Origin: Pseudoalteromonas sp. Z1A8
Lineage (GTDB): Bacteria; Pseudomonadota; Gammaproteobacteria; Enterobacterales; Alteromonadaceae
DNA: 64,000 nt
Direction: 5' to 3'
Assembly (NCBI RefSeq): GCF_011378855.1
Contig: NZ_WTLB01000001.1
Coordinates: forward strand, 1-64,000
Positions 18,496 through 27,074 of this stretch are shown one piece after another; positions within the stretch are counted from its first letter, which is position 1, and every line of letters begins with the position of its first letter. A program made the position numbers and the translations under genes. The notes below the pieces were generated by a model. The model ran no database searches and had not been told where the DNA came from. It worked only from the letters and a program-made list of their open reading frames with translations.

Positions 18496-18523
18496 AAAAT
18501 CCCTCTCACGAGGGATTTTTTTT
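18496..18523 (+). terminator. Rho-independent terminator of the liu operon
   Basis: The stem AAAATCCCTC/GAGGGATTTT (18496-18505 and 18510-18519) has a TCAC loop and runs into a T tract to 18523. A second smaller hairpin, CAGTGCC/GGCGCTG (18471-18487), lies just upstream. Confidence 0.9.
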
Positions 18524-18758
18524 GTCTTTTTTACTTATTTTTAGTCTTGTTCATACATCTGTAGTAAATTTTTATCTATAATAGTTGCATAAATAGATGA
18601 TTAGTTAGTTAGAACATTTGCACTACTATGCTTTAATGATGCACCACTTTTGTGAATTTACGCTGTTAATATTTTTAACTTATTGATATTATTGTAATTA
18701 CTAATTGGTTCGATTTTTGCCTATACTAGGCTATATAAACAACTTAATACTGGAAAAC

Positions 18759-19640
18759 ATGCAAACTCCTATTCGTGGCCTTCGCTCTTTTTGCTTTGCA
18801 GCAAGAAGCCTAAGTTTTAAGCATGCAGCTAATGAACTGTACTTAACACCTTCGGCAGTGAGCCACCAAATAAAACAACTTGAAGAACAACTTGGTATTG
18901 AACTTTTTCAACGTAAAACGCGTTCAATTAGTTTAACCACTGCGGGTAAAAACTTTTTTGATGCTGTGTCCCCAATTATCACTATGTTAGAAGGCACCAT
19001 TAATGAGTTTAGTCAGATGCAGCAAAATACAAATTTGACGATTACGTTGCCTGAGTTTTTTGCCAGCGAACTACTCATGCCTAAATTAAGTGAGTGGACG
19101 TCAGAGCACCCTAATATAAACCTGCAAATGGATACGCTTAAAACACGTAAAGAAATAACCCGTCATAGCGATTTATCTATTGTATTATCATCGAGTAAAC
19201 CCACTGAAGGTTCTGCAACAGAGCTATTTAATCTTGAATATATCCCTGCATGTAATAAAAAGCTGCTCGATCAGTGGAGGGACGATCACCGTCAAGCGCT
19301 TAATCAAGTTCCGCTAATACTACACAAAGCTCGCCCTTGGGCATGGCATCAGTGGGCCGAAAAAGCAGGAATTGATGACTTCTCTCCTTCTCAAATTATT
19401 CAAATAGATAGTATGTTTGGTGTAGCACGTGCTGCACAACAGGGTATGGGGATTGCACTTATTCCACTGCCTATCAGTCAAAGTTGGTTAGATGAGCAGT
19501 GGCTTTATAAGTTATTTGAACAGCCTTTAACAACTAAAGATAAGTATTATTTAGTGCAGCACGAATCAAGCACACCTAATCACCCGCTTGATTTATTTGC
19601 GAAGTGGGTTGTAAGCACATTTAGAAAAATTCAAGAGTAA
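18759..19640 (+). CDS. LysR-family transcriptional regulator (GcvA-like)
   Basis: The 293-residue regulator has an N-terminal helix-turn-helix (SFKHAANELYLTPSAVSHQI, residues 20-39) and a periplasmic-binding-like effector domain. The spacing and the LRSFCFAARS lead resemble the GcvA/AmpR subgroup. The ATG at 18759 gives the normal N-terminus; an in-frame TTG at 18705 would add 18 unusual residues. The gene stands alone after the liu terminator, and the next gene is over 700 bp away, so its target is not obvious. Confidence 0.85.
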   Translation: MQTPIRGLRSFCFAARSLSFKHAANELYLTPSAVSHQIKQLEEQLGIELFQRKTRSISLTTAGKNFFDAVSPIITMLEGTINEFSQMQQNTNLTITLPEFFASELLMPKLSEWTSEHPNINLQMDTLKTRKEITRHSDLSIVLSSSKPTEGSATELFNLEYIPACNKKLLDQWRDDHRQALNQVPLILHKARPWAWHQWAEKAGIDDFSPSQIIQIDSMFGVARAAQQGMGIALIPLPISQSWLDEQWLYKLFEQPLTTKDKYYLVQHESSTPNHPLDLFAKWVVSTFRKIQE

Positions 19641-19647
19641 CTCTCTA

Positions 19648-19700
19648 TTAGGCGAACTTATTAATACAGCCATTGTGTGTTGTATTTATGGTTCGTCTAA
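19648..19700 (+). terminator. Long hairpin after the LysR gene, possible terminator
   Basis: TTAGGCGAAC (19648-19657) pairs with GTTCGTCTAA (19691-19700) with one mismatch, and an inner AATACA/TGTATT pair extends it. It starts 8 bp after the LysR stop. No T-run follows, so termination is uncertain. Confidence 0.4.
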
Positions 19701-20103
19701 ATCCTAAACCTCACTTTATACCACCTCCAATAAATAGCTGATCTATTTTACTTGCTAAAACAACCCATTTCTTTGTTGTAAATTTCGCAAAGGGAACAAC
19801 CATTTACATCAATTTACGCCTAGAACTGAATTATTTTTTCGGCGTAAAATGTAGATCACATACTTAATGGAATTGGTATTATTTTTCAGTAATTTCTTTA
19901 AAATACAATCTATTAAAACCACAGTTTAGACTAAAGTCTATAGTTAAATTTTTTTCACTCATTGGTTTTATTTTTATCGTTTGTCGAAAATAGAGTTAAA
20001 TATTAAAGTTACTTTATCGGCTCGAAACAGTTAAGTTTAATTGTTTATTAAGAGTAATAAATGCAACCTTTTGAGTTTTAGTGACTCAAACCTTGCAGTG
20101 AAA
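19701..20103. other. Non-coding AT-rich stretch
   Basis: No reading frame of note is visible. A 14-bp dyad, TAGACT-AA-AGTCTA (19927-19940), and an ATTGGTATTA motif near 19870 are the only structures seen. The latter resembles the ends of short dispersed repeats elsewhere in the window. Confidence 0.5.
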
Positions 20104-20326
20104 AGAATCTTTATATTGTGTGTGAAGATGTTGTCAGTGTGAAAAATGGTTCAAGTTAGGTGGTGACTTGGCTTGAACTGTTTTTATTCTTGGCTCAAAC
20201 CACATGATATGCAATACAAATGCTTTGAGAGCGTAGCAAACAGAATCTTTATATTGTGTGTGAAGATGTTGTCAGTGTGAAAAATGGTTCAAGTTAGGTG
20301 GTGACTTGGCTTGAACTGTTTTTATT
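20104..20326. repeat. Exact 85-bp direct repeat, two copies
   Basis: The segment 20104-20188 recurs without a mismatch at 20242-20326 (offset 138 bp). Each copy holds a GTTCAAG/CTTGAAC inverted repeat that can fold into a hairpin followed by a short T-run (TTTTTATT). The 53-bp spacer differs, although AAACCACAT follows both copies. There is no reading frame. This could be a duplicated small RNA or leader, or a fragment of an operon spacer. Confidence 0.9.
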
Positions 20327-20374
20327 ATTAAACCACATACATAATATAGCTATATACGGGTTAAATACCTTTGT

Positions 20375-20410
20375 AAAAAGCCCCGTAAGTTATAACTTAC
20401 GGGGCTTTTT
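20375..20410. terminator. Bidirectional terminator
   Basis: A perfect 18+18-bp palindrome, with AAAAAGCCCCGTAAGTTA as its left arm, is flanked by A- and T-runs. It lies 3 bp past the stop of the minus-strand gene at 20414 and could also stop transcription coming through the 85-bp repeats. Confidence 0.93.
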
Positions 20411-20413
20411 TAG

Positions 20414-21190
20414 TTAATTTTTTATTTGATATTCTTTTTTTAATTTACGCATCTGCGCTTTATGTGAAAGTAAAAATGTATCAAATTTCTTAACTACCTC
20501 AGGGTAGTCAATGGACGATAATAAAAAGGCTTGTAAATCTGTCGGCAATTCGTTTTGAAAATAAACGGGTCGAGTTAATTTAAAGTATTTAACGATATTA
20601 TAGTTTAATACATCGTTAGATATGTAAATACACTCCACTCGCTCTTTCAAAAGCATCTCTATTAATTCCATTACATTAGCTGTTTCAATTAGCTCAACGT
20701 TTTCGTTATTCATTAAAGGTTTAAAGCTTTGAGACGTAAACCCTCTCACCGTTGCAAAACTAACGCATTCATCAATAGTGATATTTTTATTTAAACTCGC
20801 AATACCCGTTTTAGTAACAACGGTTGGCTGCAAATAAATAATTTCATTTAAATCATCAAAGGAAGCTTTATAACTTGGTTTCCATTGAGGATTATCTGGA
20901 TATTTAAAATCAACATGATGGTGATCAATAAATTCTTTATAAAGACGATTAATTGGCAGCGTGTAAAACTCAAATTTAAAGTCGTGCTGCTGTGCAAACA
21001 AAGTTAGCAACTCTTCACTGAAGCCATAATAGTCGCTGTTATCAGCTCCACTACCATCAAAGTAAGGTAGATACTCTATATTCTCTACGCCGACGACATA
21101 GTGCGTTGCCGACTTAGCATCGGTTATAAAAATTAATAAAGCTAAAGGCAAATACATTAACTGCGTTGTTATTTTTATAAATTGATTCAT
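20414..21190 (-). CDS. Periplasmic solute-binding-like protein (SBP family 3 type)
   Basis: The 258-residue protein has a signal peptide (hydrophobic LMYLPLALLIFI, cleavage likely after DAKSA). The mature part has the layout of family 3 extracellular solute-binding proteins: a PYFDG motif early, GFSEELL near residue 57, and a second lobe. No transporter gene adjoins it. Alteromonadales carry many such orphan proteins, whose ligands and partners are mostly unknown. It may deliver a ligand to an unlinked transporter or sensor. Confidence 0.65.
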   Translation of the reverse strand: MNQFIKITTQLMYLPLALLIFITDAKSATHYVVGVENIEYLPYFDGSGADNSDYYGFSEELLTLFAQQHDFKFEFYTLPINRLYKEFIDHHHVDFKYPDNPQWKPSYKASFDDLNEIIYLQPTVVTKTGIASLNKNITIDECVSFATVRGFTSQSFKPLMNNENVELIETANVMELIEMLLKERVECIYISNDVLNYNIVKYFKLTRPVYFQNELPTDLQAFLLSSIDYPEVVKKFDTFLLSHKAQMRKLKKEYQIKN

Positions 21191-21284
21191 TTATAACCTA
21201 AGTAATATTATTGATTGATGTGTAGCTGAACGCTTTAATTTTAACAAATTTGCAAAAAATATGATAAATCTATTTTATTTTATG

Positions 21285-21315
21285 CAAAAAAAAAGCCTGA
21301 TTAAAATCAGGCTTT
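21285..21315 (-). terminator. Terminator of the msrAB-type gene
   Basis: AAAGCCTGATT (21292-21302) pairs with AATCAGGCTTT (21305-21315). On the minus strand the stem is followed by a T-run (complement of the A-run 21286-21294). It starts about 15 bp after the stop codon. Confidence 0.9.
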
Positions 21316-21329
21316 ACAAAGTAAAAGGT

Positions 21330-22619
21330 TTAGCTTTTATCTCTTGGTACAAAATCGAGTACTGTTGCGTTTATACAGTAGCGGTCTGTGCCTCTAGGGC
21401 CTTCTCCTGGGAATAAATGACCAAGATGAATACCTGTACTTTTAGAGCGAAGCTCAATACGTGTTATTCCCCAGCTGCTATCGTCATGCTGCGTTACACT
21501 ACTTTTTACTGGGTGCTTAAACGACAACCAACCAGTGCCTGAATTAAATCTATCACGTGTATCAAATAGTGGCTCTCCACTTAATTTATCAACAAAAGTG
21601 CCATCAGGTGTATTTTTAAACTCCTTGTACTCTTTACAGTAAGGTCTATCTGTTCTTGCATCAAATGCGACTTTATAAGCGTCACTTTTACCTAACTTAA
21701 ATGCACCCAATGCTTTATAAAATTCTTCAGGTGTTGCATAACCTTGACGCCCATATACTTCAATGCCATTTTCTAAAAACAAAATAGTCGGTGTTGCCCA
21801 CGTGGCTGACTTAATAGTTAAACCTTTAAGCTGGTCAGCATAGCGAAACGACATTGGTATAGTCCCTTTGTAATCATTTGCGACTGTTTTTTTAAATTTT
21901 TCACAGTATGGGCAGTATTCACGTGAATCTAAGACTAGGATCTGCTTACCTGCGAGTAAGTCACTGTTATCGACTTTTTCTACGGGTTTTTTATTAAAAA
22001 CAACGCCTGTTGAATGATCAGGACAATAGCCATTAGGGTTCTTTTGTAGATAATTTTGGTGATACTCTTCTGCCGATACAAAACCTGTAAGTGGTTTAAT
22101 AACCGTTTCGATTTTGCCGTAGCTCGCATCAGTTAAAAGCTGCTGATATTGCGATTTAACTTGCTCAGCTACTTTAGCTTGCGCATCGGTAGTGGTTAAT
22201 ACAATTGAGCGATATTGCGTACCAATGTCGTTACCTTGGCGATTTTTTTGCGTAGGATCGTGGCTTTCAAAATAGTTTTTTAGTAAATCTTCAGCCGAAA
22301 TTATATTACTGTTATACATAACCTGTACAACTTCAGCATAGTTGTTTTCGTCAAAGCGACGAGACTGATCAGTAATGTTTCTGTATGTTGCTTTAAAGCC
22401 ATTGCCGTCGGCATAACCCGACTCAGCATCAATAACGCCATTAAGCGCTTCGTAGCGTTTTTCAGCCCCCCAAAAACAACCTGATCCAAGTACAATGGTT
22501 TCTACATGCATGGTGGCTTCTATATTGCTGTGCTCGACCTTTTCCATAGATAAAGCAAAGCTGCCTGCGCTAAATATAATAGCAGCGCCTGATAAATATA
22601 ATAAATGCTGGTGTTTCAT
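21330..22619 (-). CDS. Secreted MsrA-thioredoxin-MsrB fusion
   Basis: The 429-residue protein repairs oxidised methionine, both S and R sulfoxides, outside the cytoplasm. A signal peptide covers about residues 1-24. MsrA follows with GCFWG (Cys48). A thioredoxin-like domain lies in the middle with CPYC near residue 240. MsrB is at the C-terminus, with GTGWLSF, HLGHLFPGEGP and catalytic Cys415 in RYCIN. The MsrB part lacks the two zinc CxxC pairs. An ATG 18 bp further upstream is in frame, but AAGAGGT lies 8 bp before the ATG at 22619, so this start is preferred. Confidence 0.9.
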   Translation of the reverse strand: MKHQHLLYLSGAAIIFSAGSFALSMEKVEHSNIEATMHVETIVLGSGCFWGAEKRYEALNGVIDAESGYADGNGFKATYRNITDQSRRFDENNYAEVVQVMYNSNIISAEDLLKNYFESHDPTQKNRQGNDIGTQYRSIVLTTTDAQAKVAEQVKSQYQQLLTDASYGKIETVIKPLTGFVSAEEYHQNYLQKNPNGYCPDHSTGVVFNKKPVEKVDNSDLLAGKQILVLDSREYCPYCEKFKKTVANDYKGTIPMSFRYADQLKGLTIKSATWATPTILFLENGIEVYGRQGYATPEEFYKALGAFKLGKSDAYKVAFDARTDRPYCKEYKEFKNTPDGTFVDKLSGEPLFDTRDRFNSGTGWLSFKHPVKSSVTQHDDSSWGITRIELRSKSTGIHLGHLFPGEGPRGTDRYCINATVLDFVPRDKS

Positions 22620-22868
22620 AATGTACCTCTTAAACAAGTGCGTGCTAATTAAGACCTCCTTACCTTAATTTTCATTTCAACCTAATTACTTATTTAGTAC
22701 GAAGTGCATTTAGTTTTGGTCTTCAATAAGTTAAATACGATTAATTAAATATAAAAACACTCTTAAACCAAGCTGAGCAAATAAAAATAACCACTTAGTC
22801 GCAATGGTGTAAATAAATTAATAAAACTGTGTTACGTTTAAATTATGTTGTACTAATAGGTTTATTTA
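22620..22868. promoter_or_regulatory. Divergent intergenic region between msrAB-type gene and pxpB
   Basis: The 249-bp AT-rich region must hold two divergent promoters. I see no clear operator. No gene is supported. Confidence 0.4.
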
Positions 22869-23534
22869 ATGAAGCCAACTCCTCATATTTATGCATTAAC
22901 AAACAGTAGCTTACTGTTTGATGCATCGCATTTAGACGCAAAAGATAAACTCTCCATTCAAAAGAAAATTTGGGCTTTAACCAACCACTGTAAAAGCACT
23001 GATGAATTTACCGATTTAGTCCCAGCTATGAACTCGCTCACTCTTTATTTAAAATCTGATAAACACTTAAATAAGTGGCTACAAGTGCTACCCTCGCTGT
23101 GGGATGACATTAAAAGCAGTACTTTTAAGGGGCAGCATCACTTAATTGAAACCACATACAATGGCGAGGATATTAATTACGTGGCTAACTATCATAATTT
23201 AAGCGCTGATGAGGTTATTAATATTCATAGTAAAGCCAAGTACCACGTATTATTTTTAGGCTTTCAGCCCGGCTTTGCCTACCTTCACGGCTTAGATGAG
23301 CAATTACATACCCCAAGGCGTGATGAGCCACGTGTTAGGGTTCCTAAAGGCTCTGTTGCGATAGGTGCTGCGCAAACCGGAATTTACCCTGCGGATACGC
23401 CAGGCGGTTGGCACATAATAGGCAATACAAATACCTCTTTGTTTGATTCAACCTCTGCGCAACCTTGTTTAATTCAACCTGGCGATACGCTTGAATTTGT
23501 TCCGCTAGTTAATAAAGGAGCAACTCATGATTAA
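22869..23534 (+). CDS. pxpB: 5-oxoprolinase subunit B
   Basis: The 221-residue protein belongs to the KipI/PxpB family (allophanate-hydrolase-like subunit 1), with the signature VLFLGFQPGFAYL near residue 121 and PRVRVPKGSVAIG near residue 150. Together with PxpA and PxpC it hydrolyses 5-oxoproline to glutamate using ATP. The stop overlaps the start of pxpC by 8 bp. No pxpA is present in the window. Confidence 0.9.
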   Translation: MKPTPHIYALTNSSLLFDASHLDAKDKLSIQKKIWALTNHCKSTDEFTDLVPAMNSLTLYLKSDKHLNKWLQVLPSLWDDIKSSTFKGQHHLIETTYNGEDINYVANYHNLSADEVINIHSKAKYHVLFLGFQPGFAYLHGLDEQLHTPRRDEPRVRVPKGSVAIGAAQTGIYPADTPGGWHIIGNTNTSLFDSTSAQPCLIQPGDTLEFVPLVNKGATHD

Positions 23535-24456
23535 AATCCTTAAAAGTGGTGTATTGCTTACAATTCAGGATTTTGGCCGTGTTGGCTACCGCCATTTAGG
23601 TGTAAGCAAAGCGGGCAGCTTAGACCCCTTTGCGCAAATAATTGCTAATAGATTACTTAACAATAACGACAATGATGCCGTTTTAGAAATAACCGTTGGT
23701 TTGTGCGAACTTGAATTCACCTGCGATACAGTCATTGCACTTCATGGTGCCGATTTGCAAGCAACCCTTGATGGGCAAATAATTTACCCTGGTTGGACAT
23801 ACGCAGTAAAAAACAAGCAAGTGCTTAGCTTTGCTACAGGTAGAGCGGGCTTAAGAGCTTATTTAGCGGTGAAAGGCGGTATACAAAATACTGAGGTTAT
23901 GGGCTCTAAATCTACAGATTTAAATGCATGTTTTGGTGGTATTCAAGGTAGAGCTCTCACCACAGATGATGAAATACCTATTACTCCTTATTATGGAGAG
24001 TTTATAAAAGTAGGTGCAATTGCTCCACCTCAGCGCAAACTTATACGCTTGTACCCAAGCCCTCACGCTAACTTACTGGGTAAGCCATTATTGGATACCT
24101 TTGCAGCAACTGCATTCAAAGTCAGTACTAACAGTAATCGAATGGGCGTAAGGCTTGAGCATAATAAGAATAGCTTGGTGCATTCGCACTCTTTGCCATC
24201 ACTGGGTGTAAGTCCTGGGAGCATTCAACTACCACCAAATGGTGATCCTATAGTGCTACTTAACGATGGACAAACCACTGGGGGATATCCTCTTTTAGGA
24301 ACAGTTATTGAAGCCGACTTACATCAATTTGCACAATTTAGACCTTTAGATACAGTTGAATTTAAATATGTAACGTTTGAAGAAGCCGCAAAGGCAAAGC
24401 AGAAACTTGACGGGCACCTACATCAATTGAGCCTTGCACTTAAAAATAACCTATAA
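23527..24456 (+). CDS. pxpC: 5-oxoprolinase subunit C
   Basis: The 309-residue protein is of the KipA/PxpC (allophanate-hydrolase subunit 2) family. It shows IQDFGRVGYRHLGVSKAG near the N-terminus, AYLAVKGG near residue 112, and PPNGDPIVLLNDGQTTGGYP near residue 237. It forms the 5-oxoprolinase complex with PxpB, to which it is translationally coupled. A pyroglutamyl-peptidase gene follows 122 bp downstream, so the three genes deal with the release and recycling of pyroglutamate. Confidence 0.9.
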   Translation: MIKILKSGVLLTIQDFGRVGYRHLGVSKAGSLDPFAQIIANRLLNNNDNDAVLEITVGLCELEFTCDTVIALHGADLQATLDGQIIYPGWTYAVKNKQVLSFATGRAGLRAYLAVKGGIQNTEVMGSKSTDLNACFGGIQGRALTTDDEIPITPYYGEFIKVGAIAPPQRKLIRLYPSPHANLLGKPLLDTFAATAFKVSTNSNRMGVRLEHNKNSLVHSHSLPSLGVSPGSIQLPPNGDPIVLLNDGQTTGGYPLLGTVIEADLHQFAQFRPLDTVEFKYVTFEEAAKAKQKLDGHLHQLSLALKNNL

Positions 24457-24578
24457 AATATTCTAGAATCAACACGCCCTAGACTTAAAAGATAAGTACC
24501 ATGTAATAAAGGCCCAAATTCCGACGGCAGTTACCTTACTCGCCGTTAATATTATTTTAATGTATAGCTTGGTGTTTA

Positions 24579-25247
24579 ATGACTAAATCAACTTCTACTA
24601 TGCCGTGTGTATTAATAACCGGTTTTGCTCCTTTTGGTGGCGAAACTATCAATCCTTCTTGGCAAGCAGTGCAAAAACTTGATGAAACTATCATCATGAA
24701 ACACAAAATATGCACACTAGAACTTGCCTGTGAGTTTAATACGTCTATCAGTCAGCTTATAAACGCCATTGAGTCGCATAACCCGGCGGTTGTTTTGTGT
24801 ATAGGACAAGCTGGTGGGCGAAGTGAAATATCAATCGAGCGTATTGCAATAAACGTTGACGATGCACGCATTAAAGACAATGCAGGTAAGCAGCCTATCG
24901 ATACGCAAATTGAAAAAAATGGCCCTGATGCCTATTTCACAAACTTACCCATAAAGCGCATGTTACAAGCATTGCACAACAGTAATATCCCTGCTGCTAT
25001 TTCAAATACGGCAGGCACCTATGTGTGTAATCACGTTATGTATGGCCTTATGCATTATATAAACGATCACTGCGCGGTGATGAAAGGTGGCTTAGTACAT
25101 GTCCCTTATTTACCAAGCCAAGCGGTGCACCACAATGGCGCACCAAGCATGAGTGAAGAAACCATTATTAACGCTTTAAAGGTCATGATCGCACAAGCTT
25201 TGAACAACAATAGTGATGTAAAAATAGCAGCAGGCACCACGCATTAA
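24579..25247 (+). CDS. pcp: Pyroglutamyl-peptidase I
   Basis: The 222-residue cysteine peptidase removes N-terminal pyroglutamate from peptides. The start LITGFAPFGGETINPS is the family signature. The catalytic triad is visible as Glu87 (SIERIAIN), Cys150 (NTAGTYVCNH) and His174 (GLVHVPYLP). It is cytoplasmic. It lies after pxpBC, which would use the released 5-oxoproline. Confidence 0.95.
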   Translation: MTKSTSTMPCVLITGFAPFGGETINPSWQAVQKLDETIIMKHKICTLELACEFNTSISQLINAIESHNPAVVLCIGQAGGRSEISIERIAINVDDARIKDNAGKQPIDTQIEKNGPDAYFTNLPIKRMLQALHNSNIPAAISNTAGTYVCNHVMYGLMHYINDHCAVMKGGLVHVPYLPSQAVHHNGAPSMSEETIINALKVMIAQALNNNSDVKIAAGTTH

Positions 25248-25400
25248 CCATTTTGGTGCAGTTACATCTAAGTTGGTGCATAAATTATTCTTAATTAATT
25301 GTAAAAGCTATGTGACTTGAGTAATTTTTTCTGATAAAACAAGGTTTCGCAGTACAGCAAATTAGCTCTGCTGCACACATAATAGGAATGAGGAGTTACT

Positions 25401-27074
25401 ATGTGTTCAATTTTTGGGGTATTAGATATTAAATCTGATCCCACTCAATTGCGTACCCAAGCAATTGAAATGTCAAAGCTGCTTAGACACCGTGGTCCGG
25501 ATTGGTCTGGTGTATATGCATCTGAAAAAGCTATTTTAGTACATGAGCGTTTAGCTATTGTTGGTGTATCAAGCGGTGCACAGCCTTTATACAACCCAGA
25601 AAAAACAAATATTTTAGCGGTTAATGGCGAGATTTATAATCATAAAGAACTTGCAGCAGAGTTAGACGTTGATTTTACTTTTCAAACTCAATCAGACTGT
25701 GAAGTTATTTTAGCGCTATATAAACAAAAAGGGCCTGACTTTTTAGATGACCTAAACGGCATTTTTGCATTTTGTTTATACGACGAAGAAAACGACGCCT
25801 ACTTAATTGGCCGTGACCATATTGGTATTATCCCGCTTTACACAGGGCACGACGAGCACGGTAACTTTTATGTTGCTTCTGAGCTAAAAGCACTTTCTCC
25901 AATTTGTAAGCACATTGAAGAATTTCCACCAGGGCATTACCTGTACAGCAAAGATGGCAAAATGACGCCTTATTACAAACGTGATTGGGAAACATTTGAT
26001 GCAGTTAAAGATAATAGCGCAGAAGCGCAAGACGTTAAAGATGCATTAGAAGCGGCCGTTAAACGTCAATTAATGTGTGACGTGCCTTACGGTGTATTAC
26101 TTTCTGGTGGCTTAGACTCATCAGTTATCTCTGCTATTACGCAGCGCTTTGCCGCAAAACGTATTGAAGATAACGACGAAAGTGATGCATGGTGGCCTAA
26201 GCTTCATTCTTTTTCAGTAGGCCTTGAGGGCTCGCCAGATTTAGCGGCTGCACAAAAAGTAGCTGACATGATTGGTACTATTCACCACCCTATCATTTTT
26301 ACTATTCAAGAAGGCATTGATGCACTTCGTGAAGTGATTTACCACATTGAAACGTACGATGTAACAACAATTCGTGCCTCTACACCTATGTACCTAATGG
26401 CTCGCCAAATTAAAGCCATGGGTATTAAAATGGTGTTATCGGGTGAAGGTGCTGATGAGCTATTTGGTGGTTACTTATACTTCCATAAAGCGCCAAACGC
26501 ACAAGAGTTTCATGAAGAGTTAAACCGTAAAGTATCAAAACTGCATATGTTTGACTGTTTACGTGCTAATAAATCAATGGCGGCATGGGGCGTAGAAGCA
26601 CGTGTACCGTTTCTTGATAAAGAATTTGTTGATGTTGCTATGCGTATCAACCCTGAAGCTAAAATGTGTAAAGATGGAAAAATTGAAAAACACATTTTAC
26701 GTGAAGGCTTTGAAGGCTACTTGCCTGATGAAGTTTTATGGCGTCAAAAAGAGCAATTTTCAGACGGTGTTGGCTACAGCTGGATTGATACGTTAAAAGA
26801 GTTTGTAAACGAGCAAGTAAGCGATCAAGAGCTTGCAAATGCAAAATTTAAATACCCCATTAATACGCCAGATTCAAAAGAAGCATACTACTATCGTGCA
26901 ATTTTTGAAGAGCATTTCCCAGGTGATGCATCAGCTAAATGTGTACCACATGGTAAATCGGTAGCGTGCTCGACTCCTGAAGCACTTGCATGGGACGCAT
27001 CGTTCCAAAACAACGCTGATCCATCAGGTCGTGCTGCAGGCGTTCATAACGACGCATATGCAAGCAAAGGTTAA
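25401..27074 (+). CDS. asnB: Asparagine synthase B (glutamine-hydrolysing)
   Basis: The 557-residue enzyme converts aspartate, ATP and glutamine to asparagine. Cys2 in MCSIFGV is the class II glutaminase nucleophile; RGPD, NGEIYNH and ERLAIVG are further glutaminase signatures. The synthetase half carries the ATP pyrophosphatase loop LLSGGLDSSV near residue 234 and GEGADELFGGY near residue 350. The length matches E. coli AsnB. An AGGAG-type ribosome site lies 7 bp upstream. A stable hairpin follows the stop. Confidence 0.96.
   Translation: MCSIFGVLDIKSDPTQLRTQAIEMSKLLRHRGPDWSGVYASEKAILVHERLAIVGVSSGAQPLYNPEKTNILAVNGEIYNHKELAAELDVDFTFQTQSDCEVILALYKQKGPDFLDDLNGIFAFCLYDEENDAYLIGRDHIGIIPLYTGHDEHGNFYVASELKALSPICKHIEEFPPGHYLYSKDGKMTPYYKRDWETFDAVKDNSAEAQDVKDALEAAVKRQLMCDVPYGVLLSGGLDSSVISAITQRFAAKRIEDNDESDAWWPKLHSFSVGLEGSPDLAAAQKVADMIGTIHHPIIFTIQEGIDALREVIYHIETYDVTTIRASTPMYLMARQIKAMGIKMVLSGEGADELFGGYLYFHKAPNAQEFHEELNRKVSKLHMFDCLRANKSMAAWGVEARVPFLDKEFVDVAMRINPEAKMCKDGKIEKHILREGFEGYLPDEVLWRQKEQFSDGVGYSWIDTLKEFVNEQVSDQELANAKFKYPINTPDSKEAYYYRAIFEEHFPGDASAKCVPHGKSVACSTPEALAWDASFQNNADPSGRAAGVHNDAYASKG

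Noticed and set aside
20104-20326. CRISPR array
   Set aside because: Only two copies of an 85-bp unit are present, far longer than CRISPR repeats; no cas genes are nearby.
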